Source: Chitinophagaceae bacterium (GTDB lineage: Bacteria > Bacteroidota > Bacteroidia > Chitinophagales > Chitinophagaceae). From it: a stretch of 64,000 nucleotides of DNA. The stretch is taken from positions 310,001-374,000 of the forward strand of contig JADKIE010000001.1 of NCBI GenBank assembly GCA_016721385.1, in the 5' to 3' direction. The position numbers and the translations under genes were made by a program. This document shows, piece after piece, positions 48,936-59,893 of the stretch. The notes under the pieces were generated by a model. That model ran no database searches. It saw only the letters and a program-made list of their open reading frames with translations, and had not been told where the DNA came from. Position 1 is the stretch's first letter, and the number at the start of each line of letters is the position of its first letter.

Positions 48936-51900
48936 CTATCGCAATAAATTTATATCGCCTGTTTTTTTCATTTTTTTACCATCACTAAACTCTACATCTA
49001 ATGTATACATATAAACATCCATTGGTTGTAATGCTCCTTTAAACGTGCCATCCCATCCTTGTTTACGATCGGTTGTTTCAAAAACTACCTGCCCCCAACG
49101 ATTGTAAATTTTCCAATTCATTTTTGCAATACCAAAACCAATAACTTTTACAACTCCATTAACGCCAAATTTTCCGGGTGTAAATGCATTGGGCACATCT
49201 AACAAAGGATTTATAATAGCCGATACAATTAAGGGGAACGTATCGGTACAACCGGCATTGTTATAAGCAATTAGCTCGGCATTAAAATTACCTGTGCTGT
49301 TGTATTGATGAATAGGATTAACATCTGTAGCGCTTTCGCCATCGCCAAAATTCCATAAATACCTTGTGGCACCAATAGATAAATTTGTGAAAAATGTTCG
49401 GGTATTTGCCGTAGGCGGATTGGGCGCCCAGGTAAAACGGGCAATTGGTTTATCTACAACTGTAATAGTTTGATAAGCCGATGTGTCAATTTTGTTACAA
49501 GTGTTATTGTCAAATGCTATTAATCTAACATTATATGTACCCGACAACGGGTAATCATGAAAAACAACAGGACTACCATCGGTTGAAAAAGTAGCATCTC
49601 CAAACTCCCATTTAAAATCTACTCCACCAATAGATTCGTTTTTAAACATAGCCCGGTATGGTTTGCAACCTGTTGCAGGAGTAGTGAATTTTGCTTTAAC
49701 ATTTGCACTAATTCTTAATAAAGAGTCTTTAGATACAGGCGCATTACAAAAAACTGTATCAACAACAGAAAGCCTTACAGTATAAGGGCCAGCTGCCGGA
49801 AACGTATGGCGAATATTTGGCGCAAAGTTGCTTCTTACTATAGGCGAACCATCGCCAAAATCCCAACTAAATGTATTGGCATTATACTTTGTAGCATCAA
49901 CAGCAGTTGTTGTATTTTCAAACTCAAACTCTAAACTATTGCAATTGCCAACTTTAGTGTATTTAAAATTGGGGATTATTTCATTAAGGCCAACTTTAAC
50001 ATTCATATAGGCTGTATCTGCAACATTGCATGTAGTAGGATCTATTGAAACAACCATTACTTTAAAAACGCCCACTGTTGTATAAGGATGTTGTATAAAA
50101 TTTGCAGGTGCTACTGTTGTTTGCTGAGGCGAACCATCGCCAAAATCCCAAACGTATGTTTTTCCTTTTTGTAGTGTATCCGTAAACGTTATAGTAATGG
50201 GTACACAGCCCATTGTATCGGCAATACCATTTATGCTGGATTTAATACTTGCTCCCACGCCTGCAAAATTCATTTCTACTTTTATAACGGCTTCGTTGCA
50301 AGTAGTTGCTCCGTTGTTTATAGCCCACACTCCGGGTGTAGTGGGAAATGCTCCGCCTCCATCTTTACATGCACAAACTGCCTGATAAATGATGCCATTT
50401 GCATCAAAGCGGCTGGTGCCCCCATCCACATGATCTCCAATTGACCCTCCATTATGCCCAAAATGAGAACCAAACAACTGACTTTGTGCATCTTTTTGCA
50501 ATACAAAAAATAAAAATCGGAAGCATCAGCTGCCGGAATTCCCGGCAGTGGATTAACTTCGGGCATATTGGTAGTACCGGAAGATGAGTACCCTTTACCG
50601 GAGTTAATACCTCCGCCCCAACCGGAAACGTATACATTTTGGCAACGATCTACCAAAAGTGCGGTAGGCGATAAATTTGGAGTGATAGATGGCCTTCCAA
50701 AAACAGTAGAGTAAACATAATCCCATAAATCGGGTTTAAGCTTGCTTATAAACTGTTTACTTCCCGGATTACTAAATGCTGCATTTACCACTTTCCAACT
50801 TCCTGTTGAAGTGCCCATAATGTATGGAAAACCTAATTTATCAAACTGAATACCATAAACTAAATCATTACCGGTTGTTCCTAAATATGTTGTTCTAATT
50901 ATGGCTGTTCCGGTATTATTAATTTGTGTTACAAAACCATCCGTAGCACCACCTTGATATAAGGCATTAATTACACCAGTTTTATCGCCAAGTAAATCAG
51001 GGCTTGTTGTAGCCCCTGCAACATAAATATCGCTGTTGGTGGTATTTTTTGAAAGCACAAAACAGGCATCATCGCCGGAACCACCAAAAAAAGTGCTGAA
51101 CAATACAGAAGATAAATTTGGTGAAAATTTGAGTATCACCCCATCCTGAGGAAAATGATTAGTGCCTGTAGTACCACCGCCAAATGTACTTTGTAAAGCT
51201 CCGGATGTAACAGGAAAGTTGGGAGATTGAGTACAGGAAGCCAGATAAATATTTTCCGATTCATCTAAAATAACTTCACTTCTTGCATCATCGCCATAGT
51301 TTCTTCTTGTAGCATCATCTCCATCAGGCGTAAAATATTTTCCACGAATATTAACACCATCATTACTTGTTCCTCCTACTCTTATTGAACCTAATAAAGT
51401 GGCTCCATTTGCGCTAAGTTTAGAAACTACAATATCATAATCCAATCTGGAAGATGGCCTTGATGCTGCACCGGGATAATTATTGGAAGACGACCTGCCT
51501 GCAAATATTAAATTTCCCTGAGCATCACAAATCATACTATGTGGTTGTTCATTTGCACTGCCGCCAAAATATGTGGCAAATAACCTGCTAGAGCCATTTG
51601 CCGAAAATTTAAAAAAGGCCATATCGTAGCCTCCATTGGGATCACCATCGCCGCCACCACCACCATAAGTTGTTTGGTAAGCTCCTAACGACACCGGATA
51701 ACCTGAAGCAAATGCAATACCGCCAGCATAAAAACTACCATCAGGTCCGGGTGTAGCAGTGTATCCCCAATTAGAAGCCCTGCTTCCGGTAAATGATGAG
51801 AATATTAATGTAGGATCAATAATGAGTGTTTCGCCAAACGTATAATCTTTTACTTTAAAGGTTACCACATTATTTTCTACAGCATATTTGCAATCAATGA

Positions 51901-52567
51901 GTTTTTTTTGCCCGTTAATTGTTTGGTATGTATAAGGAAATAATTCTTTAACAATACCTGCAGAGGTATTTATGTATAATTCTTTTGCTTTTATTTCAAG
52001 ATTATCAACTCCATCGTACCGCATTGCAATAGCATTGGGGTTGCCGCCGGGATGTACAATAAAATCGTATTTTAAATTACCTGCTTCTTCGTAATATCGA
52101 ACATCAATATTGGGGTAAATATTTTGATAGGTAACTGCCTGATATATTTTACAATTAGTTGCCCATTTATTTTTATCTGCACCCAAAAAATAATTATTAA
52201 AACTTTGTAAGGTTTTATCGGGAATTATGGCGCCACTATTACTACCCAAAAAAGTTACTTTGTAGGCATGCGATCGAACAGTTACTGTAGGTAATCCATT
52301 ATTTTCAGGTACAATACTCTTGGCACTATTTACTGATAGTGTTCCGTGTTGAAAATCTGATACTGCCAATAAATCCTGCGGATTATGCATATCCACTACA
52401 AACCCATCTTTTTCTAAAAAAAATGAACCAGTACTAAAATCGCCTCTGAACTTTACATTATTGTTCCATTGCCCTCTATTTTCAACAAACTCCATTTGGG
52501 CAAAGGTTTTGCCGGCAACAACTATTGCAAAAAAGAGCAGTAAAAATTTAAAAGTTGCTTTATTCAA
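48936..52567 (-). CDS. Giant PKD-domain surface protein with type B T9SS sorting domain (frameshifted)
   Basis: About 1,210 residues after joining two frames that break near 50500 (FYFLYCKK to QKDAQSQLFG). Signal peptide MNKATFKFLLLFFAIVVAGK. The N-terminal part (FVENRGQWNNNVKFRGDF, then SBBP-like beta-propeller repeats such as LFATYFGGSANEQ and LFSTFFGGSGDDA) is followed by several PKD domains (YVWDFGDGSP, FSWDFGDGSP, FKWEFGDATF, YLWNFGDGES). It ends with the gliding-motility type B sorting domain (NAFTPG, WKIYNRWGQVVFE, WDGTFKG, VYMYTLDVEF). Likely a cell-surface or released protein exported with the adjacent PorP/SprF. Confidence 0.92.
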
Positions 52568-52685
52568 AATCTAGTTCTTATTCTTAAATAATATTAAACC
52601 TGCTATATGTTACACTTACTCTATTGCAGCCAAAAATCAATGATTAATTTATATAAAACTCATTATGGTTCTAAGTTTTTTAGAT

Positions 52686-54703
52686 TTACGAAATCTTACT
52701 CCATGCTGTTTTACCTTTTTGAACCTGCAGATAATTCTTTATCATCAAATTCTCTGCCATAATTAAATCGGGATCAGTATCCAGCAAGATATCTGACTGT
52801 TGTTTTGCTGCATCGAGTATAACCTTGTCTTGGACTATGTTTGCCAGCTTAAAGTTTAATAAGCCACTTTGTTTTGTACCCTCAATGTCGCCCGGGCCAC
52901 GTATCTCCAAATCTTTTTCTGCAATCTTAAAACCATCGTTGGTGGCCACCATTATCTTCAACCTTTCAGCAGCATCTTTTGATATTTTTGAGCCTGTTAA
53001 TAATATGCAAAACTTTTTCGGCGCCTCTTCCAACTCTTCCTCTAGTTGATGCAATTGAGATAAGCCAAATTTTTCGGCACTTTCTATAACCATCACCGAT
53101 GCGTTAGGCACATTTACACCAACCTCAATAACCGTTGTACTCACCATTATTTGGGTTTCTTTATTTACAAACCGCTGCATATTGGTTTCTTTTTGATTGG
53201 CTTTCATTTTGCCATGCACCATACTTATCCAATATTTTGGTTCCGGAAAAAAAGATTTTACCTCTTCGTATCCTTTCATCAAATTTTCATAATCTAATTT
53301 ACTACTCTCCTCAATCAACGGATAAATGATATAAGCTTGCCTGCCTTTTGCAATTTCTTCTTTTATAAAATCCATTACATTAGGTCTGTTGTTTTCAAAA
53401 CGATGTACTGTTGCAATTGGTTGCCGCCCCGGCGGTAATTCGTCCATTACACTGTAATCTAAATCGCCATAAGCGGTAAGCGCCAATGTACGAGGAATAG
53501 GCGTTGCCGTCATCACCAACACATGCGGAGGAATGGTATTTTTTTTCCAAAGTTGTGCCCGTTGTGCCACGCCAAACTTATGTTGCTCATCTACCACGGC
53601 AAAGCCAAGATTGTTAAAAACCACTTTTTCTTCTATAACGGCATGTGTGCCAATTAGAATTTGTAATTCTCCCTTCTCTGCTAATTTTAATACTTCTCTT
53701 CGCTCTTTTACTACAGATGAGCCTGTGAGCATTTTTACACAAACAGGCAAATCTTTTATTAAATCATTAATGCTATTAAAATGCTGCTGTGCCAAAATTT
53801 CGGTTGGTGCCATTAATACACTTTGAAAACCATTGTCGGCTGCTATCAGCATCATAAGCAAAGCAACAATTGTTTTGCCGCTGCCTACATCGCCTTGTAA
53901 CAGGCGATTCATTTGTTTGCCGCTGCCAACATCTTTTCGTATTTCCTTTAACACTCTTTTTTGGGCATTTGTTAAAGCAAAAGGCAAATAATTTTCATAA
54001 AATGTTGTAAACAAACTACCTACTTTTTCAAACGATTGGCCTTTACTAAACCGATGCCTTGTACTTTTTATTAAGCCCAAACGCAATTGTGCAAAAAACA
54101 ATTCTTCAAATTTTAAACGACGTACCGCATGTAAATAATGTTTTTCTGATGCAGGGAAATGTATATGCCTGTAAGCATCGAACCTGCTAATAAATTTGTA
54201 TGTGGTTAAAATTGTTTTTGGTAAATTTTCGGGTATATCTTTTTCGGTTATTAATTGAAGTAAGTTGTATGTTAGTTTACCAATATATCTGCCATTTAAT
54301 CCTTTTATTTTTAATTTTTCGGTAGATGGATAGATGGGTTCTAAAAATGCTTTTCCGCTTGCTGTTTGAGTTGTATACGCTTCAATTTCCGGATGAGAAA
54401 ATTGAGCCTTGTTCATAAAAAAACTCAACTTACCAAACACTAAATATTGCTGCCCTACCTGTAATGCTTTTTGTATCCAGTTTATTCCCTGAAACCATAC
54501 CATTTCTATTTCGCCGCTGTCATCTTGTAAATGTGCTACTAAACGCCTTCCTTGTTTTTCCCCAACAATTTCCATATCCATTAACTTACCGGCAACTTGT
54601 GCGTATTCGTTTTGGTAGGACAGATGGCCAATTTTATCAACTTTAGTTTTTTTACGCCATTAATATACTCTATGGGATTGTTTAATATGTTTGAAGTATT
54701 TAC
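52686..54703 (-). CDS. recG: ATP-dependent DNA helicase RecG, N-terminus damaged
   Basis: RecG remodels stalled forks and branched DNA. The C-terminal helicase core is intact: LLQGDVGSGKTIVALLMML (Walker A), VVDEQHKFGVAQR (motif II, DEQH), VLVMTATPIPRTLAL and ISTTVIEVGVNVPNA-type motif V (VSTTVIEVGVNVPNA). The wedge domain begins VAGKLMDMEIVGEKQG. Upstream the frame reads NILNNPIEYINGV and jumps directly to TKVDKIGHLSYQNEYAQ. Family members have about 30 more residues between these. No ATG precedes NILNNPIEY, so the start (about 54703) is uncertain. Confidence 0.92.
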
Positions 54704-54710
54704 GATGAGG

Positions 54711-54718
54711 CAAAAGTA
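54711..54718 (-). promoter_or_regulatory. -7 element of recG
   Basis: On the minus strand TACTTTTG matches TAnnTTTG and lies about 10-20 nt before the first recognisable recG codons. Confidence 0.55.
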
Positions 54719-54779
54719 GTAAAAAAAAAAGCCACAATTACCTTACTTAAACACAGCCAAATATGTAGAAAAGGGAATG

Positions 54780-56039
54780 TTACCTTGAGGAAGAATTTGT
54801 GTTATTTTTTGTGCCGGTATTATTTGTAAACTTTCTTGGCTTAGAAAAATTTCGCTTACCACTATTACGATTATTAGTGCGATGTTGAGCAATGTTATAA
54901 ACCGGCACTTCTCCAAACTCTTCCGGCACTGTGCCTTTCGGAACTTCTTTTCCTATCAGTTTTTCTATAGCAGCAAGTTTGTATTGTTCTTTTGGGCTTA
55001 CTAAGGTGTATGCTGTTCCATCGGCTTCTGCCCTTGCCGTACGGCCAATACGGTGTACATAATCTTCGCCATCATGCGGCACATCGTAATTTATTACCAG
55101 GTCAATATTATCAATATCAATTCCTCTGCTTAAAATATCTGTTGCAATTAAAATGGGTAACCGCCTGCTTTTAAATTGCATGAGTACGTCTTCTCTTTTT
55201 GATTGATCTAAATCACTGTGTATTTCATCTACATTCAACTTAGCCCGTTGCAATTGCCGGGTTAGCTCTTTTACACTTTGTTTACTGCTACAAAAAACCA
55301 GTACAGATTTGTATGCCTTGTGCGTAAGCAAATATTTTACCAACGGAATTTTTTGTGTATCATAAACAATAAATGCCTGCTGTACTATTTTTTCATTTGG
55401 CTTACTTATAGATATATTTATTTCGGCTGGTTGATGTAAAATTTTACGAGCCATCTCTCGTATTTTGGGTGGCATAGTGGCAGAAAATAATAAATTTTGC
55501 CTTTTTTTTGGCAAATGATTTATGATAAACATAATATCGTCATAAAAGCCCATATCCAACATTCTATCGCCTTCATCCAACACCAAATATTTTAGGCCAC
55601 TAAATTTTACATACCCCATTTTAATATGAGCCATCATTTTGCCCGGAGTGCAAATAACCACATCGGCTCCGGAACTTATTGCTTTTTCTCTGCACAAATG
55701 CATTTCCATCGCCGCCACCATAAACAGCAATTGAACTTACAGAGGTAAAATAGGATAACCCTTCCATGTGTTGGGCAATTTGTATAGCCAACTCTCTGGT
55801 AGGCACAATTACCAACGCACTGTTAGTATGATCCTCTTGCCCGTCGGTCAATAATTTATGTATCAGCGGTAATAAAAACGCCGCGGTTTTTCCGGTACCA
55901 GTTTGGGCAGATGCTATTACATCTTTACCCTGCATAACAAGCGGTATTACTTGTTCCTGCACTGGTGTAGCATCCCTTAATTTGTTGCATCAATGCCTTC
56001 CATCAATCTTTCATCAAATCCAAATTCTGTAAACTTCAA
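54780..56039 (-). CDS. DEAD/DEAH-box RNA helicase (two frameshifts)
   Basis: About 420 residues after joining. Begins at a TTG ending at 56039 with MKFTEFGFDERLMEGIDATN. The frame shifts near 55975 (resumes RDATPVQEQVIPLVMQGKD, the Q motif) and again near 55690. Helicase motifs are SAQTGTGKTAAF (Walker A), VPTRELAIQI, CTPGKMM, VLDEGDRMLDMGF (DEGD variant of DEAD), LLFSATMPP and HRIGRTARAEADG. The C-terminus is a basic, Asn- and Arg-rich RNA-binding tail. Probably acts in ribosome assembly or cold adaptation. Confidence 0.92.
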
Positions 56040-56050
56040 TTTATGTGTGT

Positions 56051-56123
56051 TTTTGTAAAGATACGATTATTAAGAGTTTAGATCGTTTAGGGGAATAAGC
56101 GTTTAGATGGTATCTTTACAAAA
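56051..56123. promoter_or_regulatory. Mirror-image divergent promoters
   Basis: TTTTGTAAAGATAC (56051-56064) and GTATCTTTACAAAA (56110-56123) are a perfect 14-bp inverted repeat. Each copy contains TATCTTTAC, a -7-like box, one facing the DEAD-box helicase (TTG 15 nt away) and one facing cvfB (ATG 3 nt away). Confidence 0.6.
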
Positions 56124-56953
56124 TGATAAAAGTTGGCCAATACAATACACTAAAAGTAAATAGAGAAGCGGCATTTGGAGTTTATTTAGATGATGGTGCA
56201 GAGGGAGTTTTGCTTCCTAAAAGATTTGTTCCGGAAAATACAAAAATTGATGATGAACTAACTGTTTTTATTTATCATGATGGCGATGAACGCCTAATTG
56301 CCACTACACAAAAACCAATTGGTATTTTAGATGACATTGTAAAACTAAGAGCCGTAAATGTAACACCACAGGGCGCTTTTTTAGATAATGGATTAATGAA
56401 AGATTTGTTTGTACCCAAAAGCAAACAACAACAAGGTATGATGCCCAATGGTGAATATTTGGTAAAAATTTATTTGGATGAACAAACGGGCAGGTTAGCC
56501 GCAACGGAAAGAATTGAGCAATATTTAAACAACGATAATTTATCAGTAAATGTTTTAGATGAAGTTGATTTAACTGTATACAGACGAACAGATATTGGTT
56601 ATGTTGTAATTATTAACAATATGCACACCGGCGTTTTACATCACAACGAAATTTACAGAGATATAACGGTTGGCAATAAGTTTAAAGGTTTTATTAAAAA
56701 AATTTATACGGATAATAAAATAGATGTTGCAGCAGGTAAACCGGGTTTTAAAAGAGTGGAAGATGAAGGAGAAAAAATTATTAGATTACTTAAAGAGCAT
56801 AATGGCTATTTGCCATATTACGACAAAAGCGACCCCGATGAAATTTACTCGTTCTTTAGCATGAGTAAAAAAACATTTAAAATGACTGTTGGCAATTTAT
56901 ACAAACAAAAAAAGATTAGTTTAGAAAAAACAGGCATTCGTTTAATTGATTAA
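56123..56953 (+). CDS. cvfB: S1-domain RNA-binding protein, CvfB/YitL family
   Basis: 276 residues, intact. Three S1-like OB folds in tandem: 1-60 (FGVYLDDGAEGVLLPKRFVP), 70-135 (GAFLDNGLMKDLFVPKSKQQ) and 140-215 (TDIGYVVIINNMHTGVLHHN, GFIKKIYTDNKIDVA). A C-terminal winged-helix follows (about 220-276, IYSFFSMSKKTFKMTVGNLY). Family members bind RNA and affect virulence genes in staphylococci. The role here is unknown. Almost leaderless. Followed 11 nt later by a transporter. Confidence 0.92.
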   Translation: MIKVGQYNTLKVNREAAFGVYLDDGAEGVLLPKRFVPENTKIDDELTVFIYHDGDERLIATTQKPIGILDDIVKLRAVNVTPQGAFLDNGLMKDLFVPKSKQQQGMMPNGEYLVKIYLDEQTGRLAATERIEQYLNNDNLSVNVLDEVDLTVYRRTDIGYVVIINNMHTGVLHHNEIYRDITVGNKFKGFIKKIYTDNKIDVAAGKPGFKRVEDEGEKIIRLLKEHNGYLPYYDKSDPDEIYSFFSMSKKTFKMTVGNLYKQKKISLEKTGIRLID

Positions 56954-56964
56954 TCACAACTTTA

Positions 56965-57741
56965 ATGAGCGACTTTTGGCTAATTGCACTGGCAACATTG
57001 GGTTCGTTTTTTGCAGGATTTATAGATGCTGTGGTTGGCGGCGGAGGTTTAATACAAGTGCCTCTTCTATTTATTCTTTTCCCAAGTACATTGCATACCA
57101 ACATTATTGCCACTAACCGATTTGCCAGTATTGCCGGTACTATTGTTGCTGCAAGGCATTATTTAAAAAGCATTAAAATAAATTATCGTTATATAGCTAT
57201 TGCAGGTATTTTAACTGCAATAACATCCTATGCAGGTACTTTTTTAATGCATAAAATTCCATTGAATATTTTTAAGCCTGTTTTATTTGTACTTATCGTT
57301 ATTTTAACCCTATATACATTTTTAAAAAAAGAAATTGGTATAAAAGAAAAATTGCAACCTAATAAAAGAAAATTATATTTTTTATTTGCAGCCATTGGAA
57401 TTATTTTAGGTTTATACAATGGTACAATTGGCCCTGGCACAGGAACTTTATTAGTTTTTGCGCTAGTACAATTTGTGGGTTTTAATTTTTTAAAGGCAAG
57501 CGCTTATGCTAAAGTTATTAACGCTATTGCTGATGGCGCTTCGTTAATTGCTTTTTTATTACAAAAGGCTGTATTGTTCAATATTGCTTTACCTATGTTG
57601 GCTGCTAATATGCTTGGTGCTTACGTTGGCAGTAAGATGGCCATAAAGAGAGGCAATCAATTTATACGCATCTTTTTTATATTGGTAATGTTAATTTTAT
57701 TAAGCAAATTAGGATGGGACATTTTACATACTCCTAATTAA
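56965..57741 (+). CDS. TauE/SafE (TSUP) family sulfur-compound transporter
   Basis: 258 residues with about eight membrane helices and the duplicated TSUP motif: GFIDAVVGGGGLIQVPLLF near residue 20 and GLYNGTIGPGTGTLLVFALV near residue 155. Relatives carry sulfite, sulfide, thiosulfate or sulfoacetate across the inner membrane. It is convergent with the sulfur island but, unlike its second copy at 61976, has no Crp/Fnr-like site. It probably shares the cvfB transcript. Confidence 0.88.
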   Translation: MSDFWLIALATLGSFFAGFIDAVVGGGGLIQVPLLFILFPSTLHTNIIATNRFASIAGTIVAARHYLKSIKINYRYIAIAGILTAITSYAGTFLMHKIPLNIFKPVLFVLIVILTLYTFLKKEIGIKEKLQPNKRKLYFLFAAIGIILGLYNGTIGPGTGTLLVFALVQFVGFNFLKASAYAKVINAIADGASLIAFLLQKAVLFNIALPMLAANMLGAYVGSKMAIKRGNQFIRIFFILVMLILLSKLGWDILHTPN

Positions 57742-57742
57742 A

Positions 57743-57778
57743 AAAAAGGTTTGCTTGTATATGCAAGCAAACCTTTTT
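57743..57778. terminator. Bidirectional terminator
   Basis: AAAAAGGTTTGCTTG and CAAGCAAACCTTTTT form a perfect 15-bp stem with loop TATATG between the TSUP gene and the convergent sulfur island. Confidence 0.92.
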
Positions 57779-57835
57779 ATAACTCCTTAAAATATTACTT
57801 TCAGAAGGTATCACTTAAAAATTCATCCAACTAAT

Positions 57836-58039
57836 TTATTGTTTTTTGCAGGTGTTTATGCCTAATATAGTGTACAAAGGGCAAAAACTTAAAAAACTTG
57901 TCAATGCAAATACAATGGCAATTATTCCTAAAACAATTGCAGTAGTTCCACTAATTACTTTTGTTAAATACAGTACCCCTACTAAAGCGGCAATAACTAA
58001 TCGAACGATTCTGTCTGTGTTACCCATATTTTTTTTCAT
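57836..58039 (-). CDS. DUF2892 (YgaP-like) small membrane protein
   Basis: 67 residues. MKKNMGNTDRIVRLVIAALV followed by two membrane helices and LSFCPLYTILGINTCKK, the DUF2892 signature with two cysteines. In YgaP this domain is fused to a rhodanese. Here the separate rhodanese gene is 11 nt upstream, so the two probably work together in sulfane-sulfur handling at the inner membrane. Confidence 0.88.
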   Translation of the reverse strand: MKKNMGNTDRIVRLVIAALVGVLYLTKVISGTTAIVLGIIAIVFALTSFLSFCPLYTILGINTCKKQ

Positions 58040-58050
58040 AACAGTTGTTT

Positions 58051-58368
58051 TTATTTGTTTACAAATCTATATACTTTTTCCCATGTTCCTCCATTAATTA
58101 CATTGGTAAAACCGTTTTGAGCTAAAATTGCTTTTGCCTGGCTGGATCGCATACCGCTTCTGCAAAAAACAACAATATTGGATTTACCTTTAAACTTTGC
58201 CAATTGACTTTGTATCCTATCTAAAGGAATATTTACCGAACCCGGCACATGGCCTTCTGAAAACTCTCCGGGAGTTCGTACATCAACTAAGTAGGCTCCA
58301 TTATTAATTACACTTTCTAATTCTTCAGTTCCGCCTGAAGAAAACATGTTTTTGAAAAAATCTAGCAT
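58051..58368 (-). CDS. Single-domain rhodanese
   Basis: 105 residues. The catalytic loop is VVFCRSGMRSSQA (active-site Cys). The family strands LVDVRTPGEFSEGHVPGSVN and INGGTWEKVY are present. It transfers sulfane sulfur through a persulfide on the Cys. Upstream of the DUF2892 gene and 72 nt after the metallo-beta-lactamase fusion. Confidence 0.93.
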   Translation of the reverse strand: MLDFFKNMFSSGGTEELESVINNGAYLVDVRTPGEFSEGHVPGSVNIPLDRIQSQLAKFKGKSNIVVFCRSGMRSSQAKAILAQNGFTNVINGGTWEKVYRFVNK

Positions 58369-58440
58369 TGTTTTTTATTTTTTTGATTTACTATTTAATT
58401 TATTTTTTATACTTGTTCCCATTATTTTACAAAAAACTAA

Positions 58441-59862
58441 TTATTGCAAAACTTTACTTTGGCAAACATAATTTGTTTTAGAAACATTGGTTTTTGCAAT
58501 AGCACTAAAACCACCCTGTACCTCTGTAAAATTACTGTAGCCGCGACTTTTTAAAATACTGGCTGCAATCATGCTACGGTAGCCGGCAGCACAATGCAAG
58601 TAAAAATGCTCTTTGGGATTAATATCTTTAATCCAGTTATTGATGTATGCCAAAGGTTTACTGTATGCATCTTCTACATGCTCCGCAGCATATTCGCTTT
58701 CTTTACGTACATCTATTACTTTACTCTCGCCAATTTTTACTTCCTCCGCAAATTGTTCGGCATTTATTTGATGCACCATATCTATTTCTTTTCCGGCATT
58801 TTTCCATGTTTCAAAACCACCTTTTAAATGGCCAATTATATTGTCGAAACCAACACGAGTTAATCTTGTTACTGTCTCTTCCTCTTCGCCTACCTCTGTA
58901 ACTAAAATGATGGGTGTTTTAATATCAACAATAATAGTACCAGCCCATGGTGCAAAATCTCCCTTAATACCAATATTTAAAGCCCCCGGAATAAATCCGT
59001 TACAAAACACATCGCTTTTTCTTGTGTCCAGAATAATTGCTTTTGTTTCTGTTGCAGCCACTTCAAATTCTCTGACGGTTAAAGGTTTAATACCCTTTTC
59101 TTTTACGGCATCAAAGCTTTCGTAGCCATTAATATTCATCATTACATTTTGAGGAAAATAACCCGGAGGCGGCGTTAATCCATCCAGTACAACTTTAATA
59201 AATTCTTCTTTACTAAGTTTAGGATTTAACGCATAGTTTGTTGCTTTTTGATTACCTAGTGTATCGGTAGTTTCTTTACTCATATTTTTACCACAGGCGC
59301 TTCCTGCGCCATGATTTGGGTAAACAATTAAGTCATCGTTCAAAGGCATTATTTTATTTCTTAACGAGTCGTATAAATGCCCTGCTAATTTTTCCTGAGT
59401 TAAATCTGCAATTACATGTTGTGCTAAATCTGGCCTTCCCACATCTCCAATAAACAACGTATCGCCGGTTATTAACCCTTGTTGCTTTTCATTTTCATCT
59501 ATTAATAAAAAACAAGAACTCTCCATCGTATGACCCGGCGTATGTATTAATTTTATTTCAGCATTTCCTAACGGAAAAATTTCACTATCTGTTCCAATAT
59601 GACATTCAAATCCGGTTTTCATATTTGTAGGACCATAAACAATTACAGCGCCTGTTTTTTTTGCCAGGTCAACATGGCCGCTTACAAAATCGGCATGAAA
59701 ATGTGTTTCGAAAATGTATTTTAATTTTACGCCATCTCTTTGTAGCCTGTCTAAATAGGGTTGAGTTTCTCTAAGCGGATCAACAATGGCAGCTTCACCA
59801 TTTGATGTAATGTAGTAAGCTGCTTCGGCAATACAGCCTGTATAAATTTGTTCAATTTGCAT
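58441..59862 (-). CDS. Metallo-beta-lactamase persulfide dioxygenase-like protein fused to two rhodaneses
   Basis: 473 residues, intact. The N-terminal ETHE1-like domain (about 1-235) has the metal motif HFHADFVSGH (54-63), HTPGHTMESS, GDTLFIGDVGRPDL and YPNHGAGSACG. A first rhodanese-like domain (about 262-360, ILDTRKSDVFCNGFIPGALN) lacks the catalytic Cys (ILVTEVGEEEE in its place). A second rhodanese (about 370-465) is active-looking with LHCAAGYRSMIA. Such fusions oxidise glutathione or other persulfides to sulfite and move the sulfur. Central enzyme of the island, downstream of DUF983. Confidence 0.92.
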   Translation of the reverse strand: MQIEQIYTGCIAEAAYYITSNGEAAIVDPLRETQPYLDRLQRDGVKLKYIFETHFHADFVSGHVDLAKKTGAVIVYGPTNMKTGFECHIGTDSEIFPLGNAEIKLIHTPGHTMESSCFLLIDENEKQQGLITGDTLFIGDVGRPDLAQHVIADLTQEKLAGHLYDSLRNKIMPLNDDLIVYPNHGAGSACGKNMSKETTDTLGNQKATNYALNPKLSKEEFIKVVLDGLTPPPGYFPQNVMMNINGYESFDAVKEKGIKPLTVREFEVAATETKAIILDTRKSDVFCNGFIPGALNIGIKGDFAPWAGTIIVDIKTPIILVTEVGEEEETVTRLTRVGFDNIIGHLKGGFETWKNAGKEIDMVHQINAEQFAEEVKIGESKVIDVRKESEYAAEHVEDAYSKPLAYINNWIKDINPKEHFYLHCAAGYRSMIAASILKSRGYSNFTEVQGGFSAIAKTNVSKTNYVCQSKVLQ

Positions 59863-59893
59863 AATCGGTTGCTTTTATTTAATGTTATTAAAC

